Assembly: GCF_045679545.1 (NCBI RefSeq)
Contig: NZ_CP166194.1
Coordinates: forward strand, 3,100,001-3,164,000
DNA from: Enterovibrio sp045679545
Lineage (GTDB): Bacteria; Pseudomonadota; Gammaproteobacteria; Enterobacterales; Vibrionaceae
Direction: 5' to 3'
Length of the DNA stretch: 64,000 nt
Made by a program: the position numbers and the translations under genes. Shown piece by piece: positions 47,145 to 57,086 of the stretch; positions within the stretch are counted from its first letter, which is position 1, and each line of letters starts with the position of its first letter. Below the pieces are notes generated by a model, which saw nothing but the letters and a program-made list of their open reading frames with translations, searched no databases and had not been told where the DNA came from.

Positions 47145-48859
47145 TACGCACTCGCCATCGACAAGGCCGCAGCCTCAGAAAGCTTCATGGCTTCTTCCAG
47201 CGAGGTTTGTCCTTGCTTAGCGAACTCTAGCGCACAGTGCACCAGCGGTTTGTAGCCCGGCTGCTGCTCAGCGAGCATGGCAAAAGTTTGAGTATCATTG
47301 GCGCGTAAGGCATCCATCAAATCAGGCGTAATTTCCAGCAGTTCGAACACACCGATTCGGCCTTTGTATCCCGTGAAGTTACAGCTTTGGCAACCGCGGC
47401 CTTTATAAAACCCCTGATTGACCATCTCGTGTTGCGTCACGCTCAGCCACATCTTCTCCATGTCTTCTGTCGCATGGGGAACTTTGCAATCGGGGCAGAT
47501 ACGGCGGATCAAACGCTGCGCCAATACGGTACGTACTGCACTCGCCACCAGATAACCCGGCGCTTCCATATCCAAAAGACGCAACGCACTGTCGATGGCA
47601 TTGTTGGTGTGCAATGTCGACAAGACCAAGTGTCCTGTCAGAGCGGCGCGAAGGCCGATTTCGACGGTTTCGAGATCGCGCATTTCACCGACCAAAATGA
47701 TATCGGGATCTTGGCGCAAGAAGGTGCGCAGCGCTGACGAAAATGTCAGGCCAATTTTGTTCGCGATCTGAACTTGGTTGATACGCGGCAGACGGTATTC
47801 CACCGGATCTTCAGCGGTCAGTATTTTCTTGCCCGGCACGTTGAGTTCATTCAATGCGCCATACAGGGTGGTGGTTTTACCAGAACCTGTTGGCCCCGTG
47901 ACCAAGATCATGCCGTGTGGACGACGCAATTGATTGCGAAAACGTTGCAGCATGTGTGCGTCCATGCCGACGTCTTCCAGTTGCAATACGCCTGCCGATT
48001 GGTTTAGCAAACGCATTACCACCGACTCACCGTATTGCACGGGCAGCGTAGACACACGCACGTCAATGGCGTTGCCACGCACGGTGAGGTTAAAGCGCCC
48101 ATCTTGCGGCAAACGCTTTTCCGAAATATCCATGCCGCTCATGAGCTTCAAGCGCAGTACCAATGCGGAAGCAATGGCACGCTCTTTCAATAAGGTTTCA
48201 TGCAGCACGCCGTCGATACGCTGGCGAATACGCAGCATGTCGGCGTCAGGTTCGATATGAATATCTGAGGCGTTGACCTGAACAGCGTCTTCAAACAAAG
48301 AATTAATCAGCTTAACAACGGTGACTTCTTCCGACTGATCGTCTTCCGCGCCAAAGTTTTGCTCAAGCTTCACGCCGTGTTCGGCTTGCAAACGCTCAGC
48401 AAATGAGGCGATATCGCTGGTGCGGCGATAGTAGCGATCAAACGCGTCGATCAATGATTGTTCGGCTGCGATCAATAGCTCTACTTGGTATTGATTGAGC
48501 AGGTTAAGTACGCTTTCCTGCGACGCGAGATCGGCAGGATCAGACATCACCACGCGCACTGTGTTTCCAATACGGCCAATCACCAATGCTCGCAAACGGC
48601 GAGCATGCACTTCAGGTATTAAGGTCACCGCACTTGGATCAACCTGCGTCAGACTGAGATCGATCAGCGGAACACCTAACTGACGCGCCAAAAAGTCCAG
48701 CATCTGGCTTTCAGAAAGAATACCCATCTCAATCAAGGTATCACCGAGCTTGTTGCCAGTTTGAGATTGACGGTTCAGCGCAGCGTTCAGATTCTCATCA
48801 GTAATGATGTGATCTTCAACCAGCAAATCACCGAGACGCTTTCGCAGTTTAACGGTCAT
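47144..48859 (-). CDS. mshE: MSHA extension ATPase MshE
   Basis: A 571-residue GspE/PilB-family ATPase. The N-terminal MshEN domain carries two c-di-GMP-type motifs (RLGDLLVEDHIITDENL, KLGDTLIEMGILSESQM), so activity should depend on c-di-GMP. Walker A is VTGPTGSGKTTT, Walker B DIILVGEMRD, and four zinc Cys lie in CPDC...CQSC. ATG 48859 gives the family start and overlaps mshN by 11 bases; the frame runs further upstream. One oddity: His17 in the first motif where consensus has Gly. Confidence 0.95.
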   Translation of the reverse strand: MTVKLRKRLGDLLVEDHIITDENLNAALNRQSQTGNKLGDTLIEMGILSESQMLDFLARQLGVPLIDLSLTQVDPSAVTLIPEVHARRLRALVIGRIGNTVRVVMSDPADLASQESVLNLLNQYQVELLIAAEQSLIDAFDRYYRRTSDIASFAERLQAEHGVKLEQNFGAEDDQSEEVTVVKLINSLFEDAVQVNASDIHIEPDADMLRIRQRIDGVLHETLLKERAIASALVLRLKLMSGMDISEKRLPQDGRFNLTVRGNAIDVRVSTLPVQYGESVVMRLLNQSAGVLQLEDVGMDAHMLQRFRNQLRRPHGMILVTGPTGSGKTTTLYGALNELNVPGKKILTAEDPVEYRLPRINQVQIANKIGLTFSSALRTFLRQDPDIILVGEMRDLETVEIGLRAALTGHLVLSTLHTNNAIDSALRLLDMEAPGYLVASAVRTVLAQRLIRRICPDCKVPHATEDMEKMWLSVTQHEMVNQGFYKGRGCQSCNFTGYKGRIGVFELLEITPDLMDALRANDTQTFAMLAEQQPGYKPLVHCALEFAKQGQTSLEEAMKLSEAAALSMASA

Positions 48860-50006
48860 TTTCGGCTCCTTTTGCAAGCTGACTATTGAGATAAGCCAAG
48901 CGCTGACGAGCAAATTGCACCGACTCATTGCTGAGGCCACCTGCCGTTATCGCTTTTGCGTAACCGCGCTTCGCATCGTCATCGTCTTTTTCGCGCTCGG
49001 CTGAAATGGCTAAACCTAACCACCAGCGACCATCAGCAGGTTCGCGCTCAGCCAACCATTGATAGCTTTGTTTGGCGACATCATGTTTCGCTAGCTTCTG
49101 TGCCAATGCCGCGCGCAAAGACACATAGCGAACGTGTTCGCCATCGAGTCCATCCACTGGTGCCATCAGCACATTCAGCGCAGATTCTTCACGCTGACTT
49201 TGTTGATACATACGCGCCAGTGTCAGTTTCAGTGACGCCGACGATGGGTTCGTGCTGATGCCTTTTCGCAATACCGATTCCGCATCACGCAGCTTATTAC
49301 GGCCATAAAGCAAACCCGCCAATTGATTGGTCGCAGCGATATGATTCGCATCGTATTTCACGGCATCGCGCAAGTAGGCAATGGCTTTTTGGGTATCACC
49401 CACTTGTGCGCGTTTTTGCGCTTTGTCGTAGGCGATATCCGCCAGTTGCTCGCCGCTCAATGCGATGGTTTCTACCGACAAAGAGGATTCAGGTGCAACC
49501 TCTAACACCGTTGGCTCAGCAACCAATTTTGGAATTACCGCAGCCTTTGCAGGTGTCGCTTTGATTGGCAAAGCATCAGCTTTCGGCGACTGGACTTGCG
49601 CGACCAAGACTGGCTCAAGCACATCAGCAACGGGGGTTGGGGTTGGTGTCGATGTTGGTGTGACGCGAACGCGCTCTTCCACCGCATTTACATGCACAAA
49701 GTTTCTATCACGCGTCGACACTTTTTGCGTCGGTGACGGAGCGGCAATCGCAGGCGTTGCAGTTTCTTGAGGTGCTAGCACCAGAACTTGAGATGGCACT
49801 GAAACTTCAGGAGAAACGGCAGCATGATGGTCACCACTAGATACCGCCCACGCAATACCCGTCGCGCACACCAAGGTGGCCACTAGCGCCAACACAACAC
49901 GAGCGAAACGAAATCCCCACGTTGAAGGAATGGTTGCCGCGGCGACACGATTGGCGTTGTTATCTGGCGATGTCAGATCGCTCAGCATGCGGTTCAATTC
50001 ACTCAT
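48849..50006 (-). CDS. mshN: MSHA biogenesis protein MshN, TPR protein
   Basis: A 385-residue protein: cytoplasmic N-terminus, one membrane helix (about residues 32-52), a Thr/Pro-rich linker (TPTSTPTPTPVAD) and TPR repeats from about residue 190 to 375 (YDKAQKRAQVGDTQKAIAYL, KLTLARMYQQSQREESALNV). The ATG at 50006 is chosen over one at 50054 because it gives MSELNRMLSDL. MshN is thought to help assemble the machine. The low-complexity linker is variable in length between species. Confidence 0.85.
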   Translation of the reverse strand: MSELNRMLSDLTSPDNNANRVAAATIPSTWGFRFARVVLALVATLVCATGIAWAVSSGDHHAAVSPEVSVPSQVLVLAPQETATPAIAAPSPTQKVSTRDRNFVHVNAVEERVRVTPTSTPTPTPVADVLEPVLVAQVQSPKADALPIKATPAKAAVIPKLVAEPTVLEVAPESSLSVETIALSGEQLADIAYDKAQKRAQVGDTQKAIAYLRDAVKYDANHIAATNQLAGLLYGRNKLRDAESVLRKGISTNPSSASLKLTLARMYQQSQREESALNVLMAPVDGLDGEHVRYVSLRAALAQKLAKHDVAKQSYQWLAEREPADGRWWLGLAISAEREKDDDDAKRGYAKAITAGGLSNESVQFARQRLAYLNSQLAKGAENDR

Positions 50007-50013
50007 GTGATTC

Positions 50014-50847
50014 CTACCCCCACATCGCTTGCAGCATGGTGTGCTGCTTGGCAAGTGGCGTATCTTTAATGGCTAATCGGACAGCGCGGCTTGATACCTT
50101 TTTCTGTCCTTTACCGAAACTCAGCAACAGCGCTTTATGGCAAAGCTGGTGCATTAAACGGGGAATGCCATGACTGGCAACCCAAATACGTCGCTTGGCC
50201 CACACACTGAACAAACGCGTTGAAGCGCCTTGCTCGCGAATGCGGTGATCGATATATGCCGAAGCTTCGGCAAACGTCAACGGCGCTAAACGGGCACTGA
50301 AGCTAATGCGTTGCAACAGTTGGCGCATGTTGTGCTGAGACAATCTCTCATCAAGCTCGGGCTGACCCAGCATGATCAATTGAATCAGTTTTTGTTGCTC
50401 GGTTTCTAGGTTACCCAGCAACCTAATGGCTTCTAGTACGTCATCGGGCAAGGTCTGCGCTTCATCGCACAAGATCACGACAGGCTTTTCTTGGCGTGCA
50501 GATTCAATAGCCGCGCGCTGAATCGCCCCCAGTAATTTGTCGTGTGACAATGCCCCATCAACGCCAAGTTCATCGGCAATCATGCGATGTAAGCTTGCCA
50601 CCGTGTTGGCGGGATTGGGCAAAAAAACCAATGTGAATGCATCGGTCAAAGCTTTAACCAGCAGACGGCACACCATGGTTTTTCCCGTGCCAACCTCTCC
50701 AGTGACTTTCACCAGTCCTTCGCCCATTTCCATTGCAGACATACAGGTATTGATGGCATCCACATGTGAGCGGACACCAAAAAAGCACCGAGTATCTGGG
50801 GTCAGGCTAAAAGGAGCGGCATTGAGGCCAAAGTGCGCTAAATACAT
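50014..50847 (-). CDS. mshM: MSHA biogenesis ATPase MshM
   Basis: A 277-residue AAA ATPase of the ExeA/GspA type: Walker A TGEVGTGKTMVC (about residues 36-47), Walker B VVILCDEAQTLPD. The N-terminal YLAHFGLNAAPFSLTPDTRCF is the family hallmark. It lacks the peptidoglycan-binding domain found in GspA. It lies between mshL and mshN. Confidence 0.93.
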   Translation of the reverse strand: MYLAHFGLNAAPFSLTPDTRCFFGVRSHVDAINTCMSAMEMGEGLVKVTGEVGTGKTMVCRLLVKALTDAFTLVFLPNPANTVASLHRMIADELGVDGALSHDKLLGAIQRAAIESARQEKPVVILCDEAQTLPDDVLEAIRLLGNLETEQQKLIQLIMLGQPELDERLSQHNMRQLLQRISFSARLAPLTFAEASAYIDHRIREQGASTRLFSVWAKRRIWVASHGIPRLMHQLCHKALLLSFGKGQKKVSSRAVRLAIKDTPLAKQHTMLQAMWG

Positions 50848-50863
50848 CTGCGTTCAGTGACGA

Positions 50864-52483
50864 TTAGTTTTCAGGAAACCAGTCGTTCAGCAGATCGCGT
50901 GAACGCTGAATTTCTTCTTGCCATGTCTGCTCGCCCACTACCGACGGCTGCAGCAAAATCACCAATTCGGTTTTTTGCTTCATGCGATTCACGTTACGGA
51001 ACAAGTGACCAAGACCGGGAATATCGCCCAACAAAGGTACCTTCGACACCGCCTCTTCGTAGCTCGACTTCATCAAGCCACCGATCACCACGACATCCCC
51101 CGAGCGGGCATGAATAATCGAATCTGATTCGCGGATCGAGGTTTTCGCCAATGGCAACACATACGGCACAGAGGAGCTGCCTAGCTGAATCGTTTTCTCT
51201 TCCGTGATCACATCAATCACGGCAGGATGGACATGCAGCAGGACACCGTTATCGTCATCAATTTGCGGCGTCACATCGAGCGAAATACCCGAGAAGAACG
51301 GCGTGAGTTCGATATTAGGCCCAGAGTCTGAGTTGTCACCTGAGGAATCGCTAGAGGAAATATCCGTCACGAAATATTCATCGCCACCGACTTTGATCAC
51401 GGCCTTTTGGTTATTAGCCGCCGTCACGCGAGGGCTAGAGAGCACGTTCACGTCGCCCTGCGTATCAAGAAAGCTCAGTACCGCATCAAAATGCCCATCG
51501 GTGATGGTGACATTGGTCTGCCCGCCAATGGCGTTGGAAATCAAATCGCCAGCGAGATCTGTTACTGGACGACTGATATTCACCCCGCTATTTCCAATGG
51601 CCTTGCCAATATTGCTCCAACTAACACCTTGCTGATAACCGTCACTGAGGGTCACTTCGAGGATTTTAGCTTCGAGGATCACCTGACGCTTTAAGCGTTT
51701 TTGTGACACTTCAAGGAAGCGCTTCACTTCACGCAGTTCATTCGGAAACGCTTTGACCGTGATAAGGCTCGCCTGCGGTGACACCACAATGCTTCGACCT
51801 TCACCCGGGCCAATCATGGCACTGACTGCACGTTCAAGTTGCACCCAGAAATTACTTTCTGCGCGCGTTTCAATCACAGTGCCACCGGTCGATACCGATG
51901 AACGTTCCGTGCTTTCGCTGTCGCCACTACTTGACGTTGAATCGGTAGAAATAGCCCCAGTGCTAATCGATGTCAGCGATACACCCGAGCGTTGCAATTG
52001 CAGGTAATCAACCGGAAAAGTTTCAGTGCGCAAAATAGCGGGGAAAATTTGGATCAGGCGCCCGTGCATCTCGACGTTGTAGCCATAGATATCAGACACC
52101 ACGTCCAGCGCCTCTGGAACCGTCACGTCTTTGAGCGATACGGTGACTTTCCCGCTCACATCCGGATGCATCACTAAGTTGTAATCTGTGCCCTGTATTA
52201 AGCTGCCAAAAAAAGCTTTTGCATCAACATGATTGGCATTAATACGCAGACGGTTTTCCGACAATTCACCGCTGCCGGAACGATCAGAAAAATCGCCCAT
52301 GAGATCTTGAGAAACCGCATCAGGTAACTCATTCAGCGGCTGACCACTGTTTTGCGCATACGCTTGGTTCAGCGCTTCTTGCACTTCCGTCGGCTTCTGG
52401 TGGCCGACACTTTGACACGCTGATAACAGCAAGCCTGCGAAACAGATTATCACTCGCTTGCTCAATAGATTCATTTTGCTCAC
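50864..52483 (-). CDS. mshL: MSHA outer membrane secretin MshL
   Basis: A 539-residue secretin lipoprotein; the lipobox is LLLSAC near residue 22. STN domain (about 85-140), a Ser/Thr-rich loop (residues 170-200) and the secretin C-domain (about 260-535) with GDVVVIGGLMKSSYEEAVSKV. It forms the outer membrane gate for the pilus. The gene can start at a GTG (52483) overlapping the mshK stop or at ATG 52474; I give the outer one. Confidence 0.93.
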   Translation of the reverse strand: MSKMNLLSKRVIICFAGLLLSACQSVGHQKPTEVQEALNQAYAQNSGQPLNELPDAVSQDLMGDFSDRSGSGELSENRLRINANHVDAKAFFGSLIQGTDYNLVMHPDVSGKVTVSLKDVTVPEALDVVSDIYGYNVEMHGRLIQIFPAILRTETFPVDYLQLQRSGVSLTSISTGAISTDSTSSSGDSESTERSSVSTGGTVIETRAESNFWVQLERAVSAMIGPGEGRSIVVSPQASLITVKAFPNELREVKRFLEVSQKRLKRQVILEAKILEVTLSDGYQQGVSWSNIGKAIGNSGVNISRPVTDLAGDLISNAIGGQTNVTITDGHFDAVLSFLDTQGDVNVLSSPRVTAANNQKAVIKVGGDEYFVTDISSSDSSGDNSDSGPNIELTPFFSGISLDVTPQIDDDNGVLLHVHPAVIDVITEEKTIQLGSSSVPYVLPLAKTSIRESDSIIHARSGDVVVIGGLMKSSYEEAVSKVPLLGDIPGLGHLFRNVNRMKQKTELVILLQPSVVGEQTWQEEIQRSRDLLNDWFPEN

Positions 52484-52806
52484 TGTACTACCTGCTCGTT
52501 AAATACTGTCAGTGACCAGCGACGCTCGCCACGTTTCAACGTCACACTGCTGTCATTGATCGCGCTAATAACATACCCATTAATGGATTGCCCTGCGGTT
52601 AGGCTGCGCCCATTCATCACTGCCGAACAGCGGTTGTCACTGCTACACAAAATGGCGTTTAAGTTCGGTAAACGTTGCGTGGTAGCTTTCTTCGCCTGAC
52701 TCGGCGCTTGATAGCCTAATGGCGCGGTCGGATCGTTATCCGCAAACACCAAAAACGGCATCATACTCATGGCAAATAACACGGCCAGTTTATTCAGCAC
52801 TTTCAC
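52480..52806 (-). CDS. mshK: MSHA biogenesis protein MshK
   Basis: A protein of about 108 residues with a signal-like N-terminus (LNKLAVLFAMSMMPFLVFA) and a small periplasmic domain (NAILCSSDNRCSAVMNGRSL...VTLKRGERRWSLTVF) like PilP/GspC HR domains. No ATG is suitable; I chose GTG 52806, five bases after GGAGG. Upstream TTG 52818 and downstream GTG 52800 are alternatives. Confidence 0.82.
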   Translation of the reverse strand: MKVLNKLAVLFAMSMMPFLVFADNDPTAPLGYQAPSQAKKATTQRLPNLNAILCSSDNRCSAVMNGRSLTAGQSINGYVISAINDSSVTLKRGERRWSLTVFNEQVVQ

Positions 52807-53446
52807 TCGCACCTCCAATAAACACGGCGCTTTCGCCCAAGGTATAAACCTGCACTGTCACTTCAGCCCAAGGGTACTCAGTGACGCGATAATTGATCCC
52901 CTTCCAGTAGTATTTCACCGGTAGGTTTTCCAGCGCTGTCAGGTATTCCACAATGTCGAAATAGCGCCCTTTAAGCGTCATTTCGATTGGGTGAATAAAA
53001 TAACCGGCATCTTCGATGTGTGTCAGTTGCTCGGCAGGCCGTGACGCCATTGAAAGGAGCGTGAGACGATCCGATTGATTGAGCACACTTTCCATCAAAG
53101 ACGCCATTTGATCGGCATTGACTAAGCCTTCCACTTTGTCTGCCATGCGCTGGTCTAAATCAACAAGCTGTTGTGACAATTGAGCAAGCTTTTGTTCAAG
53201 CTCGACGCTTGGTGAAACGCTCAGTTTTTCTTGTTTAAGCCGGTTCAGTGTCAGTAAATCTTGAGTGCTTTGCTGCTGCTGCGTGATTTGATGGCCGATC
53301 TGAGTCAGCGTCTTGGTCATGGGCTCAAGAAATAACAGTGTACCCATGGCGATAATTGCGCCCCAACCCGCCAATGCAATCAGCCATTGTTCACGGCCAG
53401 AGAGACCGTCGAAGCCCTGCTTGATGCGTTCAATCAATGGATTCAT
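52790..53446 (-). CDS. mshJ: MSHA biogenesis protein MshJ
   Basis: A 218-residue PilO-like protein: one membrane helix (about 22-41), a coiled coil (about 45-90) and a ferredoxin-like periplasmic domain with MTLKGRYFDIVEYLTALENLPVKYYW spanning it. The ATG at 53446 overlaps the mshI stop by one base (TGATG). It likely pairs with MshI and MshK in the alignment complex. Confidence 0.9.
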   Translation of the reverse strand: MNPLIERIKQGFDGLSGREQWLIALAGWGAIIAMGTLLFLEPMTKTLTQIGHQITQQQQSTQDLLTLNRLKQEKLSVSPSVELEQKLAQLSQQLVDLDQRMADKVEGLVNADQMASLMESVLNQSDRLTLLSMASRPAEQLTHIEDAGYFIHPIEMTLKGRYFDIVEYLTALENLPVKYYWKGINYRVTEYPWAEVTVQVYTLGESAVFIGGASESAE

Positions 53447-54894
53447 CACAACGCTTCCCCTTTCTCGCGCTTAGAGGTCAAGCTAAACGACAAGCGATTA
53501 CTTTCATCACGGGTCAATGCCATCTGCTCAAACACGCGGCCGGCAAGTGGTGGTTGGGTTTGAAAGCTTTGAAGCCACGCTGGCACAGACGAAGGGGTGG
53601 CTGCCAACCCTTTCACATCCAATGCATCTTGGCTAATCGCAATGTCTGACACTGAGATATCTCGGCGCGACACATCGGACAGCGCACGAAATACCGACGC
53701 ATAACCTTGCTGCAAAGCAACATCATGTTGGCGAACGGCTTCCAGTGCCTTGCGTTTCGCCGCAATCGCTTCTTCAGTGCGGTTGACGTCATTGACCAAA
53801 TTCAACGAAGGAACATGAAGCATGAGTTGCTCATTCAACTGATTGGATAGCGACTCTGCCGTGCTTTGCTCCTGAGTGGCAATACTCAGCATCTTGTCAG
53901 ATTGTGCCAATTGCCAATGTTGGTAAGCGGCCACTAACACGATGAGAAGCCCTGTCAGCCCCCACGTCACCAACATCTTCTCGAACGTCAGCAAGGCTCC
54001 GCGAGGCGTAAGATCATCACTAAATAGATTAATGTCAGGCGAGCATTCTCGACTCAGCGCCGCTAATGCAATGTGCTGGTGATGTTCGCCAGAATCAAAC
54101 AAGGTTTGTGGACGAACGGCGACGGTAAGCCTTGAGGAAAGCTGGAATGCCAGCTCGGTATCATCGATACCCTGAACACCGACGACCAAGCCACTGACTT
54201 GCGCACTTTTAAGCTGTGAGCGTAAGTAATCGAGAGAGCGCTGAATTTCCAGCGCCAGATCGTCAACCGCCAATGGTGGCAGCTGTTGACCTTCAAATAT
54301 CACGCCGCGAACTTGGCGCTGAAAGCACAACTTGCCTTGGTCAAACACGGCGAGTTGGAGCATGCCATGACCATCACGGGTCAGCACCATTTCGGTTTTA
54401 TCCAGCTGCGTCCACTGGCGTAACACCACATCTTCCAATGAAACATTGGCTAGTTGGCACTGGCGTTTTTCTAGTGCGTGACTGAGCTGAATTAAGGGTG
54501 ATTTATGACAAACAAACGCTTGATAACGGTTAGCGATAGGGGAGGAAAATCCGTCAGCGACAATATCGGACGGAGAATCAGAAATGAAATCTTTGAGCTT
54601 AAACGGCAACGCTGCACGTTTGTCTTCATCGGACAATTGCGGGTCATCAATCAGCAAAGTTTGATAGAGCCCATGCCCTAGCACCAGATGAATATCTGAC
54701 TTGGTGATCTCATGCCGCTTCAGCAGCTGTAATGCAGCCGTCCAAGGATCAGATTGCGTGATGGGCTGGCAATCAACTTGCGCACTCCCATCAACACGAA
54801 AGCCAATAACAACCTGACTGGCAGATACAACAAGGCTAACAACATTTCGCTGCCTTGATGAAGAAAAACGCGCAAGAAGAGTGGGAACGGCCAT
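53446..54894 (-). CDS. mshI: MSHA biogenesis protein MshI, PilM/PilN-like
   Basis: A 482-residue protein that combines an actin-like cytoplasmic part (residues 20-290; LVVSASQVVIGFRVDG, LALEIQRSLDYLR) with one membrane helix near residue 315 and a PilN-like periplasmic tail (DVSRRDISVSDIAISQ). This fused PilM-PilN arrangement is typical of MshI. First gene of the msh run after csrD; 155 bases are free upstream and should hold a promoter. Confidence 0.9.
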   Translation of the reverse strand: MAVPTLLARFSSSRQRNVVSLVVSASQVVIGFRVDGSAQVDCQPITQSDPWTAALQLLKRHEITKSDIHLVLGHGLYQTLLIDDPQLSDEDKRAALPFKLKDFISDSPSDIVADGFSSPIANRYQAFVCHKSPLIQLSHALEKRQCQLANVSLEDVVLRQWTQLDKTEMVLTRDGHGMLQLAVFDQGKLCFQRQVRGVIFEGQQLPPLAVDDLALEIQRSLDYLRSQLKSAQVSGLVVGVQGIDDTELAFQLSSRLTVAVRPQTLFDSGEHHQHIALAALSRECSPDINLFSDDLTPRGALLTFEKMLVTWGLTGLLIVLVAAYQHWQLAQSDKMLSIATQEQSTAESLSNQLNEQLMLHVPSLNLVNDVNRTEEAIAAKRKALEAVRQHDVALQQGYASVFRALSDVSRRDISVSDIAISQDALDVKGLAATPSSVPAWLQSFQTQPPLAGRVFEQMALTRDESNRLSFSLTSKREKGEAL

Positions 54895-55049
54895 TTACGA
54901 CTAATAAATACTCAAAGCTATTGAATGAATGATTGCAAATTAAATCTTGAAATACAGCATACTCTATCAAATTTCCCGTCAAAAAATAAGTCTATGTTCG
55001 ACAGTTTTATGACACTAATGAGTGGTTTATAAACAATCTTCGAGCGGGG

Positions 55050-57002
55050 TCATTTTTTGCGCCAGCGTTGACGCTTCAATGTTACCGGATTGCCAGACAA
55101 TTCCGCTCCAAACAAGCGACCTTGTCCACCTTGAACGCCTAGCTGTAACAACACATTCCATTCAGACTCAGACTCGACGCCAACAGCCAAAACTTCAGTT
55201 GGTGTTGGCTCACAAGCACCCAGCATACTGCGAACGTAAAGCTGGTTCTCTGGGCGTTGATGAATATCTCGGATCAGGCTTCGATGAAGCTTGATGTACT
55301 TGGGTTGAATATCTTTAACGTAGTGGGTACTTACCACTGAACGTCCGGCTTGATCGACGACCAATGGGCACCCCAGTGCACGAACTATTCGCAATGTGGG
55401 ACGAACAGCATCAAAGTGCTTCACCAGTGGCCCTTCTGATACTTCAAATTGCATACGGTTCAGTACGCTTCGTGGTGTTTGTAGCAAGGTGTCCCGAAGC
55501 CAGATCTGGAAGGCACGTTGGCGCAAAGAATCGGCGCAGATATTCAACGACAAGACTTCACGGCCATCACCATTACGCAATTGATGTAGCGTCTTACTCA
55601 CCACACTGCGATCAAGCATTGTGTTCATTCCAACCAATTCAATGCCATTCAAAAAACGAGACGCTTTAATCACCAAACCATTTTCGTCTTTGATACGGGC
55701 AAGCAATTCTGTGTGAAGTAATTCTCCCTGCGTATTTTGCACCACTTGTCGATAGAGCTCAGGGCCACCGTTTTCAAACACTCGACCTAACAGTGTTCTC
55801 CAGCGAACACTGCCGCGCGCCTCGTCAGCGACCACATCTTTTTTAAATTCATGCCAGCCGTTACTGCGTTGCAGCACCGCACTGCGCTTGGCCATATCCG
55901 CTTCTTCCATCAGGCGTCCACGTCGTTCACCTGTGCTGAAAAATGTCATGCCCATATGCGCCCAGTTATCCTCTTCCAAGGTATCTGGTGGCGATAATCG
56001 CTCTAGCGCTTTCATCAGTTGATTGGCAAAAAGACGCGCATCTTTCGCAGATTGATGAGTCAGCAAAATGGCAAATTCCGTGTCGTAATAACGCGCCAGT
56101 ATGGCATCAGGAAAACGTTGAATGGCATTGGACAACACATTGCCCACCTCTTTAACCCATTCATCCGCCCCCGATTTTCCGACATCTTGATTCAATACAT
56201 CCCAATCGCCAATTCGAAGCATCAATACCGCGCCTTGCGCGCCTTTATCTTGCAATAGCGTTTGCAGGCGGTTATCAAACATCACACGGTTTGCCGCGCC
56301 TGTAAGCTTATCCAAAAAGGTATTACTGCGAATAAAGGTGTCAAATCGGCTTCGTTCTTGTCGCGCATCGCGCAGTTCAACAATCATCTGATCCAGCGCG
56401 ATGCTTGCCGTCGATGGCCACTCTCTGTCATCGCCGGTTTGCACATCTTCGGCTCGCCCAGCCAAAATGAGTCGCCCTCGATGTTCAAGCAATTCAGCAC
56501 CAAGTAACTGCGTACGCAACCATTTAATCCCCCACATCAGCGCGATCACAATGACCAATACGGCAAGTGATAGCGAGGACATTGCGCCAATGGAGTAGGC
56601 AAAATCCGCATAGGGGGGAACGGATTTTATCGTAATAAAAAAGCCAGGGTTACTGGGTAAGTCATAGCGGTTTTCAATCAACTCAAGCGGTTTAACCGCC
56701 GTTTGGATCTGCTCATAGCGATAGAGCATCCCTGTCTTACTGCTGATTTCCAGTTCGACAACGTCACTCGCCTTTAATAACTGAGGCAACCACAAGCCAA
56801 TGTTTTCATTGGAGTTGGGATCTGCAATCGCTTGGTCAATTTCGACCACCACTTTCCCGAGATAATGGGAAAGAAAATCCGTGCCCAGTTTACGAAAACT
56901 GACTGCACCGCCAATAAACAAAACAAACATGGCGCAAACAACGATTAACGTAACAAAAACGACCAAACGATTGGTCAGCTTCATCCCTGCAACTTTTCGC
57001 AT
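55050..57002 (-). CDS. csrD: Regulatory protein CsrD (MshH), degenerate GGDEF-EAL
   Basis: A 650-residue membrane protein: two membrane helices (about 12-32 and 143-160), a HAMP-like segment, a GGDEF domain whose signature is YDTEF (306-310) and an EAL domain whose signature is ELL (432-434). Both catalytic motifs are lost, as in E. coli CsrD, which controls turnover of CsrB/C sRNAs with RNase E and does not make or break c-di-GMP. ATG 57002 or the family-like ATG 56984 may start it. In Vibrio it heads the MSHA locus and is also called mshH. Confidence 0.93.
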   Translation of the reverse strand: MRKVAGMKLTNRLVVFVTLIVVCAMFVLFIGGAVSFRKLGTDFLSHYLGKVVVEIDQAIADPNSNENIGLWLPQLLKASDVVELEISSKTGMLYRYEQIQTAVKPLELIENRYDLPSNPGFFITIKSVPPYADFAYSIGAMSSLSLAVLVIVIALMWGIKWLRTQLLGAELLEHRGRLILAGRAEDVQTGDDREWPSTASIALDQMIVELRDARQERSRFDTFIRSNTFLDKLTGAANRVMFDNRLQTLLQDKGAQGAVLMLRIGDWDVLNQDVGKSGADEWVKEVGNVLSNAIQRFPDAILARYYDTEFAILLTHQSAKDARLFANQLMKALERLSPPDTLEEDNWAHMGMTFFSTGERRGRLMEEADMAKRSAVLQRSNGWHEFKKDVVADEARGSVRWRTLLGRVFENGGPELYRQVVQNTQGELLHTELLARIKDENGLVIKASRFLNGIELVGMNTMLDRSVVSKTLHQLRNGDGREVLSLNICADSLRQRAFQIWLRDTLLQTPRSVLNRMQFEVSEGPLVKHFDAVRPTLRIVRALGCPLVVDQAGRSVVSTHYVKDIQPKYIKLHRSLIRDIHQRPENQLYVRSMLGACEPTPTEVLAVGVESESEWNVLLQLGVQGGQGRLFGAELSGNPVTLKRQRWRKK

Positions 57003-57086
57003 TCGATATCCAACTAAAGGAACGTACGGCTTACTGTTCAGTAATTTTAAAGGCTTAGCGCTTTTTTACGCCGAGTAATTGGCTAT

